From contig JAJBBH010000006.1 of the NCBI GenBank assembly GCA_020532185.1, positions 1 to 64,000 of the forward strand: a stretch of DNA of 64,000 nucleotides. The letters are read 5' to 3'. Within the stretch, counting starts at the first letter, position 1. Every line of letters starts with the position of its first letter. A program made the position numbers and the translations under genes. The stretch is from Candidatus Cloacimonadota bacterium. Its GTDB lineage: Bacteria; Cloacimonadota; Cloacimonadia; Cloacimonadales; WRIO01. Under the pieces are notes generated by a model. The model ran no database searches, was not told where the DNA came from, and saw only the letters and a list, made by a program, of their open reading frames with translations. Of the stretch, positions 6,902 through 15,643 are shown piece after piece.

Positions 6902-8296
6902 CTATTCAGCTTTTCTTTTAAGGTGACATAGTGTTTCAATATGCCACGTATGTGGAAACATATCATATGAGTAGATGTCATTTGTACTATATCCCAACTG
7001 GAAAAAATGTTGTAAGTCACGGTTCTGAGTAATGGGATTACAGCTCATATAAATAATTTCTTTTATTTTCAGTTTTGCTATTAATTCAATTGTCTTTAAA
7101 TCTAAACCCTTTCTTGGGGGGTCAAATACTAATAAATCTATATCTTTGTTTTTAATTATTGTAGGCAAAACATTTTCTGTTTCACCTTCAATAAACTCAA
7201 TATTGTTTATACTGTTTAAAAGTGCGTTATTCTTCGCATTCATGACTGCTTCAGGGTTACATTCTATAGAAATAACTTTGTTGTGTTTTGATGATAAAAA
7301 TAAGCCAATAGTACCAATACCTGAATAAGCATCGATAATAGTTTTATTATTGCCTGATAGATTTGTTATTTGTTTATACATAAGTTCTGCTTGTTTTATA
7401 TTCACTTGAAAAAATGATTTATAATGAATTTGGAGGTTTAGATTGCCAATTCTATCATTAATATATTTCCTACCATAGATGATTTTATCCCGTTCTCCCA
7501 AAATTACATTTGTTTTAGCAGGTTGGATATTTTGAATTATTCCGCATATCTCAGGGAATTTCTTCTTTATTCTCTTTACTAAAAGCTGTGTGAATGATAG
7601 TTTACTTGTTTTACTTACAATAATTAGTAAAATTTCACTCATATCATGGTTGGAACGGATTCCTATATGCTTTAAATTACCAGTATGAGTTTCCTCATCA
7701 TATATCAATGAATTAGTATTCTTTATATAAGAAATTATCTCATCAGCAATTTCATTGTATAGAGGTGGATGTAAGAAACACGATTCTTGTCTTATTACAT
7801 TATGTGAACCTCTTTGATACATACCATAAACAGGTTTATTTTTTTCAAGTGCAAGAGGAAAAAAAGATTTGTTTCTATAAAAGTCAACGAGCTCTGATGC
7901 TATAATAGGGTGTATTACAACAGATTTATTAATATTTTGATATATACCATCTATAATTTCATTTTTTAGTTTTAATTGGTTTTCATAATCAATGTCTACC
8001 CAATTGCAAGCACCGCACCTATCTGATAGCATACACCTTCTATTTTTTCTAAGAGGAGATGGTTCAATTATTTTATGAATCTTTGCATATATATGTTTTT
8101 TTTTGGTGTATAAAAGCTCTAAGTCTGCAATATCTCCAGTTAATGCATTTTCAACAAAGACAGTTTTACCTTGATAGTATGCTAATCCATAACCGTTGTT
8201 TACAGTTTTGACTATCTGAACATTGTGAATAATATGATTAGTTTCGATCAATATTTCTACAAAGCTCTCAAAAGCTGCATAAGTTTTAGTTTCCAA
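6902..8296 (-). CDS. rlmD: 23S rRNA (uracil-5-)-methyltransferase, RlmD/TrmA family
   Basis: SAM-dependent RNA m5U methyltransferase, 464 aa. A TRAM-like N-terminal domain (about 22-80), an Fe-S cluster set of Cys88, Cys94, Cys97 (CMLSDRCGAC) and Cys173, a Rossmann domain with DAYSGIGTIGLFLS, the FDPPRKGL motif, the catalytic MSCNP (Cys419) and the family-typical DMFPHTWHIE ending are all visible. RlmD (U1939) is the usual assignment for cluster-bearing members, but RlmCD is possible; site specificity cannot be read from the sequence. Its start overlaps the GT2 gene by 40 bases; no internal ATG gives a shorter intact N-terminus. Last gene of the long 15.6-6.9 kb minus-strand run. Confidence 0.9.
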   Translation of the reverse strand: METKTYAAFESFVEILIETNHIIHNVQIVKTVNNGYGLAYYQGKTVFVENALTGDIADLELLYTKKKHIYAKIHKIIEPSPLRKNRRCMLSDRCGACNWVDIDYENQLKLKNEIIDGIYQNINKSVVIHPIIASELVDFYRNKSFFPLALEKNKPVYGMYQRGSHNVIRQESCFLHPPLYNEIADEIISYIKNTNSLIYDEETHTGNLKHIGIRSNHDMSEILLIIVSKTSKLSFTQLLVKRIKKKFPEICGIIQNIQPAKTNVILGERDKIIYGRKYINDRIGNLNLQIHYKSFFQVNIKQAELMYKQITNLSGNNKTIIDAYSGIGTIGLFLSSKHNKVISIECNPEAVMNAKNNALLNSINNIEFIEGETENVLPTIIKNKDIDLLVFDPPRKGLDLKTIELIAKLKIKEIIYMSCNPITQNRDLQHFFQLGYSTNDIYSYDMFPHTWHIETLCHLKRKAE

Positions 8297-9015
8297 ACCA
8301 TGTAAACAGCTTCGTAAATAATCTTTTTAGACATTTTAGATTGCCCACTTCTTCTATCAGTGAAAATTATTGGCATTTCATATATATCGAATCTATTTAC
8401 CCATGCACGGAAGTTAATTTCAATTTGAAAAGAGTAACCGTCTGACATAATCTTTTCTAAGTGGATTTTTTTCAGCACATCAATCTTTATGCACTTAAAG
8501 CCTCCAGTAGGGTCTTTAACAGGCATTCTTGTTATTATCTGTACATATTTTGATGCCATATAGCTGAGTATCAGTCTTGAAAGTGGCCAGTTTACAACAT
8601 TTATGCCACATACATAACGTGAGCCTATTACAACATCATGTTCTTTAGATAAATCTACCATCTGTGGAATTACTTCTGGGTCATGTGAAAAATCTGCATC
8701 CATTTGTATTATTGCATCGTAATTATTTTGAATTGCATACAAAAAACCCTCTACATAAGCTGTTCCAAGTCCTTTTTTACCAGGTCTTTTTAAAATATGT
8801 AAGCGTTCTTCATGCTTCATCATGTCTTCTACTTTGTCAGAAGTTTTATCAGGAGAATTATCATCGACTATCAGCAAATTTAAATCAAATAAATCAGATT
8901 TGTTATCTTGTTTTTGCTGAGAAAATGGTCGACCTGTTTGTTTAAAAACGGCTTTTATGATTGCTTCAATATTATCCATCTCATTGTAAGTTGGGATAAT
9001 TAATAAATATTTCAT
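8257..9015 (-). CDS. DPM1-like polyprenol monophosphate sugar transferase (GT2)
   Basis: Family 2 glycosyltransferase of the dolichol-phosphate-mannose synthase type, transferring a hexose from a nucleotide sugar to a polyprenyl phosphate at the inner face of the membrane. Visible: LLIIPTYNEMDNI (residues 4-16), LIVDDNSPDKTSD, the catalytic QMDADFSHDPEVIP, VIGSRYVCG, DPTGGFKCIK and FRAWVNRFDIYEMPI plus DRRSGQSKMS. No C-terminal membrane segments are evident, as in the soluble DPM1 class. It lies 3 bases after the hexapeptide acyltransferase stop. Sugar donor unknown. Confidence 0.85.
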   Translation of the reverse strand: MKYLLIIPTYNEMDNIEAIIKAVFKQTGRPFSQQKQDNKSDLFDLNLLIVDDNSPDKTSDKVEDMMKHEERLHILKRPGKKGLGTAYVEGFLYAIQNNYDAIIQMDADFSHDPEVIPQMVDLSKEHDVVIGSRYVCGINVVNWPLSRLILSYMASKYVQIITRMPVKDPTGGFKCIKIDVLKKIHLEKIMSDGYSFQIEINFRAWVNRFDIYEMPIIFTDRRSGQSKMSKKIIYEAVYMVWKLKLMQLLRAL

Positions 9016-9018
9016 ACA

Positions 9019-9777
9019 TCAATCCTTTTTGTCTAAGTTGTTTTCTAACAGTTGTGAATCAGGTACATTTCTACGGTAAGCAGCTGGGTTTCCTACCCAC
9101 AATTCACATTTGGGGACATCTTTTGAAACAAGAGATCCACCTGCTATTAGGCAGTCTTCATTTAAAGTTTTACCTGGTAGGATTATTGAACTGACGCCTA
9201 TACGTGCACCTTTTTTCATTGTAACGCCTTTAAATTGTTTAAATCTTTCTTTATCACGTCCTGCATAGTTGTCGTTGCTCGTTGCTACACAAGGAGCAAT
9301 AAAGCAGTAGTCTTCAATTTTTGAGTAGGCAGTTAGATATACGTTAGTTTCAAGTTTATTGCGATTACCTATGGAGCAGAAATTTTCAATTGAAACACCG
9401 CGACCTATGATATTAAAGTCTTCGATTACAACATTTTCTCTTATGGATGCCATATCTGCTATAAGATTACTTGCACCTATTTTGCACTGTATATATATAA
9501 TCACATTTGCTCCAATAAGGCACTTATCACCGATAATAGTGTCAGTCCATTCTTGTTGGCTTTTGAAGATACTTCTTGGAGAAAACATAGGTTTTTTACC
9601 AATTATTGTATTGTCATCTATACGGCAATCACAGCCAATTTTTACATTTTCATGAATTACCACATTGTGACCAATAATGCAATTGTTTCCAATTTCAACA
9701 TTGTCAAGTATTACACTATTGTGACCTATGCTTACATTGTTGCCGAGTTTTACACTTTTTGCTATAAATTGCCCCAT
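9019..9777 (-). CDS. left-handed beta-helix (hexapeptide repeat) acyltransferase
   Basis: Cytoplasmic trimeric acetyl/acyltransferase, 252 aa. At least eight consecutive hexapeptide turns are visible in the N-terminal half (VKLGNNVSIGHNSVILDNV, IGNNCIIGHN and so on) and again near the C-terminus (GARIGVSSIILPGKTL), ending in the family-typical GGSLVSKDVPKCELWVGNPAAY. The insertion with TSNDNYAGRDKERFKQFKG carries the loop seen in WbpD/WlbB-like sugar N-acetyltransferases and VatD-type enzymes. Sits between two polyprenol-phosphate glycosyltransferases, so a nucleotide-sugar or carrier-linked sugar is the likely substrate. Confidence 0.8.
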   Translation of the reverse strand: MGQFIAKSVKLGNNVSIGHNSVILDNVEIGNNCIIGHNVVIHENVKIGCDCRIDDNTIIGKKPMFSPRSIFKSQQEWTDTIIGDKCLIGANVIIYIQCKIGASNLIADMASIRENVVIEDFNIIGRGVSIENFCSIGNRNKLETNVYLTAYSKIEDYCFIAPCVATSNDNYAGRDKERFKQFKGVTMKKGARIGVSSIILPGKTLNEDCLIAGGSLVSKDVPKCELWVGNPAAYRRNVPDSQLLENNLDKKD

Positions 9778-9792
9778 CGTACTCCTTTATAA

Positions 9793-10722
9793 CTAATTTA
9801 TTCTTTTTTTTATGGATATATTTGTGTATTTATTATGCAATCGATTTTGATTAACCAACAGCTCACCAATTAGCCCGATAGAGATAAACTGTACGCCTAC
9901 AACTACTAATAAGACAGCAAAAAATAAAATGGGTCTATTTGACAGATATGTTAAATGTAAGACCCTCATGATAAATAAATATAAACTAATCGCTAAACCA
10001 ATTAGTGACAGGATTGTGCCTATGCCGCCAAACAAATATAAGGGGCTTCTTGAGTAGTCTGTAACTAATTTTACTGTCAATAAATCTAAATAGCCTCGCA
10101 GATAGCGTTCAAAACCATATTTTGATTTGCCAAACTTTCTTGATCGGTGTTCAACGCTTATTTCTTTGATTTTAAAGCCTTTTGCTTTAGCCAATGCAGG
10201 TATATAACGATGCATTTCTCCATATACGTCAATTTCATTAACTACTTCTTTTTTATACGCTTTAAAGCCGCAATTATAGTCATGCAATGCTAATTTAAAT
10301 GTTTTTGATGTAACGAAATTAAACAATTTTGATGGTAAGGTTTTAGTGATAGGATCAAGGCGTTTTTCTTTCCAGCCTGTTACAAGATCATAGCCTGCAT
10401 TAATTTGTTCTACAAATTTTGGAATCTCCTTTGGATTATCCTGTAAGTCAGCATCAAGAGTGAAAACAATATCTCCTTTTGCTTCTTTAAAACCGACATG
10501 TAAGGCTGCTGACTTTCCAAAGTTTTTTCTAAATGAAATAACCTTTACATTCAAGTCTTTTTCTGCAATTTCTTTCATTATGCAAAGACTTTTGTCTGTG
10601 CTACCGTCATCAACAAATATAAATTCATACTCCCAGCCAATTACATTTTCAAGTATTTCTTCGTATAGAGTTTTTAAGCTGTCTTCTTCATTTAATACTG
10701 GTATAACAAAAGATACTTTCAT
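9793..10722 (-). CDS. GtrB-like polyprenyl-phosphate glycosyltransferase with two membrane segments
   Basis: GT2 enzyme of the bactoprenol glucosyltransferase/DPM type, 309 aa. The ATG at 10722 is chosen over the longer frame at 10770 because it follows AGGAACA, starts at the conserved MKVSFVIPVLNEEDSL, and lies 10 bases after the kinase stop. Visible: FVDDGSTDKS, FRKNFGKSAALHVGF, TLDADLQDNPKEIP, a VTGWKEKR block, YNCGFKAYKKEV and HRSRKFGKSKYG. Two C-terminal hydrophobic helices (about 230-255 and 267-290) anchor it to the membrane. Role: loading a sugar on undecaprenyl- or dolichol-like phosphate for periplasmic glycan or lipid modification. Confidence 0.87.
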   Translation of the reverse strand: MKVSFVIPVLNEEDSLKTLYEEILENVIGWEYEFIFVDDGSTDKSLCIMKEIAEKDLNVKVISFRKNFGKSAALHVGFKEAKGDIVFTLDADLQDNPKEIPKFVEQINAGYDLVTGWKEKRLDPITKTLPSKLFNFVTSKTFKLALHDYNCGFKAYKKEVVNEIDVYGEMHRYIPALAKAKGFKIKEISVEHRSRKFGKSKYGFERYLRGYLDLLTVKLVTDYSRSPLYLFGGIGTILSLIGLAISLYLFIMRVLHLTYLSNRPILFFAVLLVVVGVQFISIGLIGELLVNQNRLHNKYTNISIKKRIN

Positions 10723-10732
10723 ACTATTGTTC

Positions 10733-11368
10733 CTATCTAAAAAACAATCTATAAAAAGTTTGAGAAACATTTATGTTTTCTAATGTGAAAAAATAGGTAA
10801 TAATCATTACAAAGCCAGAAAACACAGGAATCCGAACATTATCATCGATTGGTAAATTGACTGCTTCTGCGACAGTAGCACCAAGCGAACCAAGAAATGC
10901 AATAATTGGATGAATATAAAACAATGCAAGAGTAAATGTGCTTACAAAGCAAGCAATTGAACCTTCAAGGCTTTTTTTAGCAAAAGTAAACTTTCTTTTT
11001 CCAAAGCTTATACCGATTAAAGCTGCAAAAATATCTCCAATTGAAACAAAACATAATGACAAAAAAGCAATATCTGGTGGGTAGAATGCAATACAAAATA
11101 TTGCAGAAGTTAATAAAAATGATGCACCACTTAAATTATATATTTCGTGTCGTCTCAGCATAACGCCGAAAACAGTATAAAAGAGTTTACGAAAAGTTTT
11201 ATTCTCTAGTCTAAAATATTCAACTGATATAGCTACTATGGCTAATACCAAAAGTATTTGAAGAGATATTTGTTTTTTTGAATGGAAAATATAACGATAA
11301 GATATTGGCACAAGAATAGACAAGAAATGAAAGCTTTTTCTTAGTAATTCTTTTTGTTTTTGGTCCAT
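10733..11368 (-). CDS. diacylglycerol/polyprenol kinase family protein (SEC59/VTE5-like)
   Basis: CTP-dependent-type lipid kinase of the dolichol kinase/phytol kinase family, 211 aa, with about six hydrophobic segments. The family signature is present: RKSFHFLSILVPI near the N-terminus, LSGASFLLTSA, then SIGDIFAALIGISFGKRK with the conserved KKSLEGSIACF, and FLGSLGATVAEAVNLPIDDN. The frame opens at a TTG at 11380, but the ATG at 11368, immediately after the upstream stop, is more likely. Predicted reaction: phosphorylation of an isoprenoid alcohol. The preceding reductase and the following carrier-dependent GT2 support polyprenol or a similar isoprenoid as substrate; diacylglycerol or phytol are alternatives. 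Confidence 0.8.
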   Translation of the reverse strand: MDQKQKELLRKSFHFLSILVPISYRYIFHSKKQISLQILLVLAIVAISVEYFRLENKTFRKLFYTVFGVMLRRHEIYNLSGASFLLTSAIFCIAFYPPDIAFLSLCFVSIGDIFAALIGISFGKRKFTFAKKSLEGSIACFVSTFTLALFYIHPIIAFLGSLGATVAEAVNLPIDDNVRIPVFSGFVMIITYFFTLENINVSQTFYRLFFR

Positions 11369-11369
11369 T

Positions 11370-12575
11370 TTACCAATCAAATTTGATTTTTGAGGCTAAG
11401 AAAGAGGTGGCCATCTTTGCAACAAGGAGAGGATCTTCTCTAAGTGCAACTTTGAATAAGCTATGGAGATTCAAATCATCTTCTTTGATATCTTTGGCAA
11501 TCTGAACTATCCGATTAAACTTTTCATCACTTAATTGAAAAAACTTTTTCTTTACCGAATACATAAATCTTTGATTTGCACCCAAAACTTTGTCCCAACG
11601 TTTTTCATATTCACTTAAAAATTTCTTACTAAAATCATTTGCTTTTAATGCTTTTGCACATGTTTCTCCACATATTCTTGCTGCAATCATAGCTTGAACT
11701 ATACCTCCGCCTGTTATAGGATTAACTTGTCTTGCAGCATCACCAACAAGCATTACATTATCTTCGACAAAGTTGGTGCCATGTTCTGTAGGCACTCCCC
11801 CACACACAAAATAGTTTATTGATGCATTTGGAAAATTATTTTCCATATATTTATCTAAATAGTATTTAGGTCCTTTGCCTGGCAAGGTTTCGCTGCCACT
11901 GATACCAATCCCAATATTTGCTTGAGTTTCTGATTTTGGAAACAACCACAAATAACCACTTGGAGATACTTCTCTACCAAAATAAAAACGGCATAATTCT
12001 GGATTTACTTTTATATTGTTAACTGTATATTGAACGCATGTCTCGAGGTCATCAAGTCGCAGAGTTGTATTAATACCTGCCCATTTCCCTACTTGAGATT
12101 CGATGCCATCTGCACCAATCACTATTTTGCAGTTAATATTATAGAATTTACCTTGATGTTTAAATTGAACTCCATTTATCTCATTATCACCTGATCTTAA
12201 GAAACCAACAGCGTCTGCTTTTGTCAAAAGTGTTGCACCTTTTAAACATGCTAAATCAGCTAAAGCCCTATCAAAAATTCGTCGTTCCAATACATATCCA
12301 TCACCGTTATTATACATTTCAACGAAGTTACCATCTGGTGAATGCAAAGATGCACCTTTTATTAATGCTGCAATCCATTGTTCATCTGTTTCAATAAAAG
12401 GTTTAATGCCAGCAACTGAGACACCTTCAGCACAGCGAACAGGAACCCCGACTTCTCTATCTCGTTCAAGGATTAAAACTGAAGCACCATTTTCAGCAGC
12501 ATATCGTGCAGTTACAGAGCCTGCGGGACCTCCACCAATTACTATCACATCATAATATGGGGCAATTTGCTTCAT
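11370..12575 (-). CDS. geranylgeranyl reductase family flavoprotein
   Basis: FAD-dependent reductase, 401 aa, of the family that saturates isoprenoid double bonds (archaeal digeranylgeranylglycerophospholipid reductase, plant/bacterial ChlP, mycobacterial MenJ). Visible: the dinucleotide fold DVIVIGGGPAGSVTARYAA (residues 9-27), LERDREVGVPVRCAEGVS, the GADGIESQVGKW motif, LWLFPKSETQANIGIGISG, and VMLVGDAARQVNPITGGGI. The ATG overlaps the ferredoxin stop as ATGA, so the two are surely co-translated and the ferredoxin is the likely electron donor. Followed by the isoprenoid kinase. Substrate could be polyprenol, polyprenyl phosphate or a quinone side chain; the gene order favours the first two. 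Confidence 0.85.
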   Translation of the reverse strand: MKQIAPYYDVIVIGGGPAGSVTARYAAENGASVLILERDREVGVPVRCAEGVSVAGIKPFIETDEQWIAALIKGASLHSPDGNFVEMYNNGDGYVLERRIFDRALADLACLKGATLLTKADAVGFLRSGDNEINGVQFKHQGKFYNINCKIVIGADGIESQVGKWAGINTTLRLDDLETCVQYTVNNIKVNPELCRFYFGREVSPSGYLWLFPKSETQANIGIGISGSETLPGKGPKYYLDKYMENNFPNASINYFVCGGVPTEHGTNFVEDNVMLVGDAARQVNPITGGGIVQAMIAARICGETCAKALKANDFSKKFLSEYEKRWDKVLGANQRFMYSVKKKFFQLSDEKFNRIVQIAKDIKEDDLNLHSLFKVALREDPLLVAKMATSFLASKIKFDW

Positions 12576-12745
12576 TCTGTTTCCTCCTTAATTGCTTCTA
12601 ATGGACAAACTTTGACACAACTAAGGCATTTAATGCACTTACTATTGTCAATTTTAACAATAAATTCTTCAATTATAATTGCACTAACTTGACAAACACT
12701 TGCGCATGTGCCACAGATATCACATAATGACGGATTTACTCTCAT
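12572..12745 (-). CDS. 8-Cys ferredoxin, 2[4Fe-4S], probable partner of the reductase
   Basis: A 57-residue protein read from the ATG at 12745, preceded by AAAGGAATC, to the TGA at 12574-12572. It has two classic cluster motifs, C8-C11-C14-C18 and C37-C40-C43-C47 (CxxCxxCxxxC twice; the second is followed by Pro). This is a bacterial-type dicluster ferredoxin. The 4-base overlap with the reductase gene indicates a dedicated redox pair, as known for archaeal geranylgeranyl reductases that take electrons from ferredoxin. Confidence 0.92.
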   Translation of the reverse strand: MRVNPSLCDICGTCASVCQVSAIIIEEFIVKIDNSKCIKCLSCVKVCPLEAIKEETE

Positions 12746-12791
12746 CGATAGATTCCTTTCTCTTTAAATATTGTTGAAAATTAGTTATTTA

Positions 12792-14420
12792 TTAGACAAT
12801 TACTAAATTCATTCCATCTTTTGTGTATTTAACACAGATATCATCAAGAGTTTCGCTATCAGAACTTAATGGTATTGTATCTATGTTTACAATTAAATCT
12901 GAGTTAAGATCAGCTATAACTGGGTTTAATACTTTAAATACTGGTAGTTTATTAGCTTCTCCAAATGGCAAAAGCAGTTCATATAGCTCAATAAGCTCTT
13001 CCCATATCGTATCATAATAGTCAAAACAAATTATATTTTCGTCATATACTTGTACATCAGTACTATCTAAATTCTCTATATATTCATGATACTTCTCAAA
13101 AAATAAATCAAGTTTATTTGTTTTTATCAAAAAACCTGCTGCTCTTTCATGCCCTCCGTAGTTTTCAAACATGTCTGGCATACTATTAAAGCATTCAAGC
13201 CAATTGAATCCTTTTAAGCTCCGTGCTTCACAAGCTGCTGTATTATCTTCTTTATAAGTTATCATGATAATTGGGCATTTGTAGGTATATAAGAGAGTAT
13301 TAGCTACCTTTCCTAACATTGTATACGAGATTTGCCTATCTTTGTCAACAAAGGCAATACTTGAAAGTTTTAAGTTGTTGGAAAACAAATATAGTTTTTC
13401 GTCTAATAATTGAATACTATCAAATACTTTTTGCTCATCAATTTTTTGAACGACTTGTTCATTAATATAATCAATGTTTTTTTTCAGTTCTTTATTGTAA
13501 TTATCTTGCAAAAGCAGTATATTTTCGTAATATTTATTTTGCTCTTCTTTTTCATTTGCAATGAGAAATGAAAAACATAAATGCTTGCCATTTTCTTCTC
13601 TTCCATGATAAAATAGGTTTATAAATTTGTGCAGAAAATCCATTTTTTCATATCGATGAACCATGTATCTATTTTTTTCTAACATGAATTGAATTGCAGG
13701 GTGACCCAAACTCACATCCCAATCATGAAGTAATTGCCTGATAATTAATCGATTTACACTTTTGAGAGGTACACGATCTGCTAAAGTGCCAATTGAAGCC
13801 CAAAATAGATAATCTTCTTTAAAAAACCCCTGTCTTAACACCTGGCTTAGCAAATAGGTAAAGAAATAAGAAACACCGACTCCAGCAAGCATTTCCAACG
13901 ACATATTGTTTTTAAAATACAAATCATGTTTATTTACTGCGTTAAATAGCTTTGGATTTACTATTGCATAGGCATTTGGTGTGGCTTCGGGTAATAAGTG
14001 ATGGTCTAATATGATTGTATCTATGCCTTCTTTTTTTAATGTTGATACGCCTTCAACTGAGCTTATGCCATTATCTATAGCTATTAGGAGTTTAGACTGT
14101 TTGTTCAATGCATATTTTATGACATTATTTCCAATGCCATGATGTTCAATTTGTCGGTTTGGTATATAATAGTCAACTTTATCATAAAATTGTTTAAGAA
14201 AGTCGTATAAAATCAAAGTTCCTGTCATTCCATCGGCATCATCATGACCAAATACCAAAATATTTTCATTGTTATCTATTGCTGTAACAATTCTGTCAAT
14301 TGCTTTTTCAGAGTGTTGATGAAATTCTTCTAAATTAACAAGATACATTTCCCCGTCGAGAAAGCAAATATCATTTTCACGACTATAGTTAATAAAATCA
14401 ATTACTTTTTTAAAAATCAT
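12792..14420 (-). CDS. DHH-family phosphoesterase, RecJ-like single-strand nuclease
   Basis: 542 aa protein with the DHH catalytic motifs: FGHDDADGMTGT (residues 58-68), AIDNGISS (114-121), ILDHHLLP (137-144) and an Asp-containing IGTLADRVPL block, followed by the DHHA1 signature GGHERAAGFLI in the C-terminal part. This is the RecJ layout, and RecJ degrades single-stranded DNA 5' to 3' in repair. The long middle region (about 290-370) is rich in Lys, Asn and Leu. A canonical RecJ usually has an OB-fold end; the tail here (QVYDENIICFDYY to the end) looks divergent, so I leave out the symbol. Start overlaps the upstream barrel gene's stop by one base. Confidence 0.78.
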   Translation of the reverse strand: MIFKKVIDFINYSRENDICFLDGEMYLVNLEEFHQHSEKAIDRIVTAIDNNENILVFGHDDADGMTGTLILYDFLKQFYDKVDYYIPNRQIEHHGIGNNVIKYALNKQSKLLIAIDNGISSVEGVSTLKKEGIDTIILDHHLLPEATPNAYAIVNPKLFNAVNKHDLYFKNNMSLEMLAGVGVSYFFTYLLSQVLRQGFFKEDYLFWASIGTLADRVPLKSVNRLIIRQLLHDWDVSLGHPAIQFMLEKNRYMVHRYEKMDFLHKFINLFYHGREENGKHLCFSFLIANEKEEQNKYYENILLLQDNYNKELKKNIDYINEQVVQKIDEQKVFDSIQLLDEKLYLFSNNLKLSSIAFVDKDRQISYTMLGKVANTLLYTYKCPIIMITYKEDNTAACEARSLKGFNWLECFNSMPDMFENYGGHERAAGFLIKTNKLDLFFEKYHEYIENLDSTDVQVYDENIICFDYYDTIWEELIELYELLLPFGEANKLPVFKVLNPVIADLNSDLIVNIDTIPLSSDSETLDDICVKYTKDGMNLVIV

Positions 14421-15643
14421 TAATATAATCCCACATCATCAGCTTTAGGAATATCTCTATGTCCTTTTCTATTGAGAGGTTTTTTTAAAATATCAAAACC
14501 ACTTGTACCGATACTAAATATTATACCATTTTCTTCGAATTCTGTTTGGTTACTACTGCGATTAAAGTATTTAACTGCAATATCTATATATGATTCGCGT
14601 GTTTTGATAGGTAGAGAAAAGCCATAAGAAAATGAATATTCGTTTAAGTTATGACTGTTTGCATTAATGCTCGATAGGGGAGATACCCTATAAGCTGCTC
14701 CAAATCTTTGCCCTGTTTTTGAAATGAAATTCTTATTACTTTGACTATTTTCATAGTCAATGCCAAACGCAATTCTATACCCATCATCAGCATTATGATA
14801 CACATTACTTTTGCTCCACATATCATAATCAAAATCAAAAGAGACATGTGTATTTTTATTTAATGCCATAGCAGCTCCTAAGCTTGCTCTAAAAGGCATT
14901 TCGAAGGTACTATCATCCATTTTTTCATTTGTGGTTATTGTTTTGAAAGTTTTCTCTCCATTAAGCTTTGCTGGTACACTAAATGCACCCCCAAGGGAAA
15001 AACTTTCATTCATTAATTTTGAAAAACTCATTGTAAATCCAGGACTTGTATAACTCTCTTCAACTTCATATTTTGGGTTTATTAGGTTTGGATCGCCAAG
15101 ATCTGCTCTTGTATACTCAGTTCTATGCCCAAAGAAATAATTAATTGCTAATCCTATGTTTAACTTTTCAAATTTATAAGCATAAAACAGATCAACTTGA
15201 TATATTGAATTGTCTGCTTTTCTTATTTCAGAAATATCACTATCATTCATGTTAAAATCTTCGGCAGTGAATTTTCCATTTGCAATAGCTTGATAAGAAA
15301 TACCGATTCGATTCTTATAAATTGGTACGCTTAGACTGAAATATGGTAAATATGAGATTTCGCCGTTGAATGAGGTGTCGCTGTTTTTGTCTTTAATATT
15401 TACATTACCAAAATAAATACCAGTTGCAAAAGTAGCATATAAATTTTGGCATGATAATGAGGCATTTTTGGCACTGTTATTTGCTCTTAAAAGATTGCCT
15501 ACACCTGTATCACCCATACCAATACCATATATATCTCGACCTGCATATGTTTCTGGCATACCCGAAAAACTAAAAACAGATACACCTAAAAGCAGTATCG
15601 GTAATGTCAGCGACAGTATCAGGATAAATAACCTTTTTATCAT
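14420..15643 (-). CDS. outer-membrane beta-barrel protein (OmpP1/FadL- or PorV-like)
   Basis: Signal peptide MIKRLFILILSLTLPILLLGVSVFSFS, then about 380 residues of alternating amphipathic strands rich in Tyr, Phe, Ser and Asn. The start of the mature part (GMPETYAGRDIYGIGMGDTGVGN, then RANNSAKNASLS) resembles the N-terminus of FadL/PorV-like barrels of the FCB group. Strands such as ISYLPYFSLSVPIYKNRIGISY and ASLGAAMALNKNTHVSFDFDYDMWS are visible. The last residues are not a typical Phe-ending barrel signal but a polar tail (GHRDIPKADDVGLY). Start supported by AGAGGT. First gene of the 15.6-6.9 kb run. Cargo unknown. Confidence 0.75.
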   Translation of the reverse strand: MIKRLFILILSLTLPILLLGVSVFSFSGMPETYAGRDIYGIGMGDTGVGNLLRANNSAKNASLSCQNLYATFATGIYFGNVNIKDKNSDTSFNGEISYLPYFSLSVPIYKNRIGISYQAIANGKFTAEDFNMNDSDISEIRKADNSIYQVDLFYAYKFEKLNIGLAINYFFGHRTEYTRADLGDPNLINPKYEVEESYTSPGFTMSFSKLMNESFSLGGAFSVPAKLNGEKTFKTITTNEKMDDSTFEMPFRASLGAAMALNKNTHVSFDFDYDMWSKSNVYHNADDGYRIAFGIDYENSQSNKNFISKTGQRFGAAYRVSPLSSINANSHNLNEYSFSYGFSLPIKTRESYIDIAVKYFNRSSNQTEFEENGIIFSIGTSGFDILKKPLNRKGHRDIPKADDVGLY

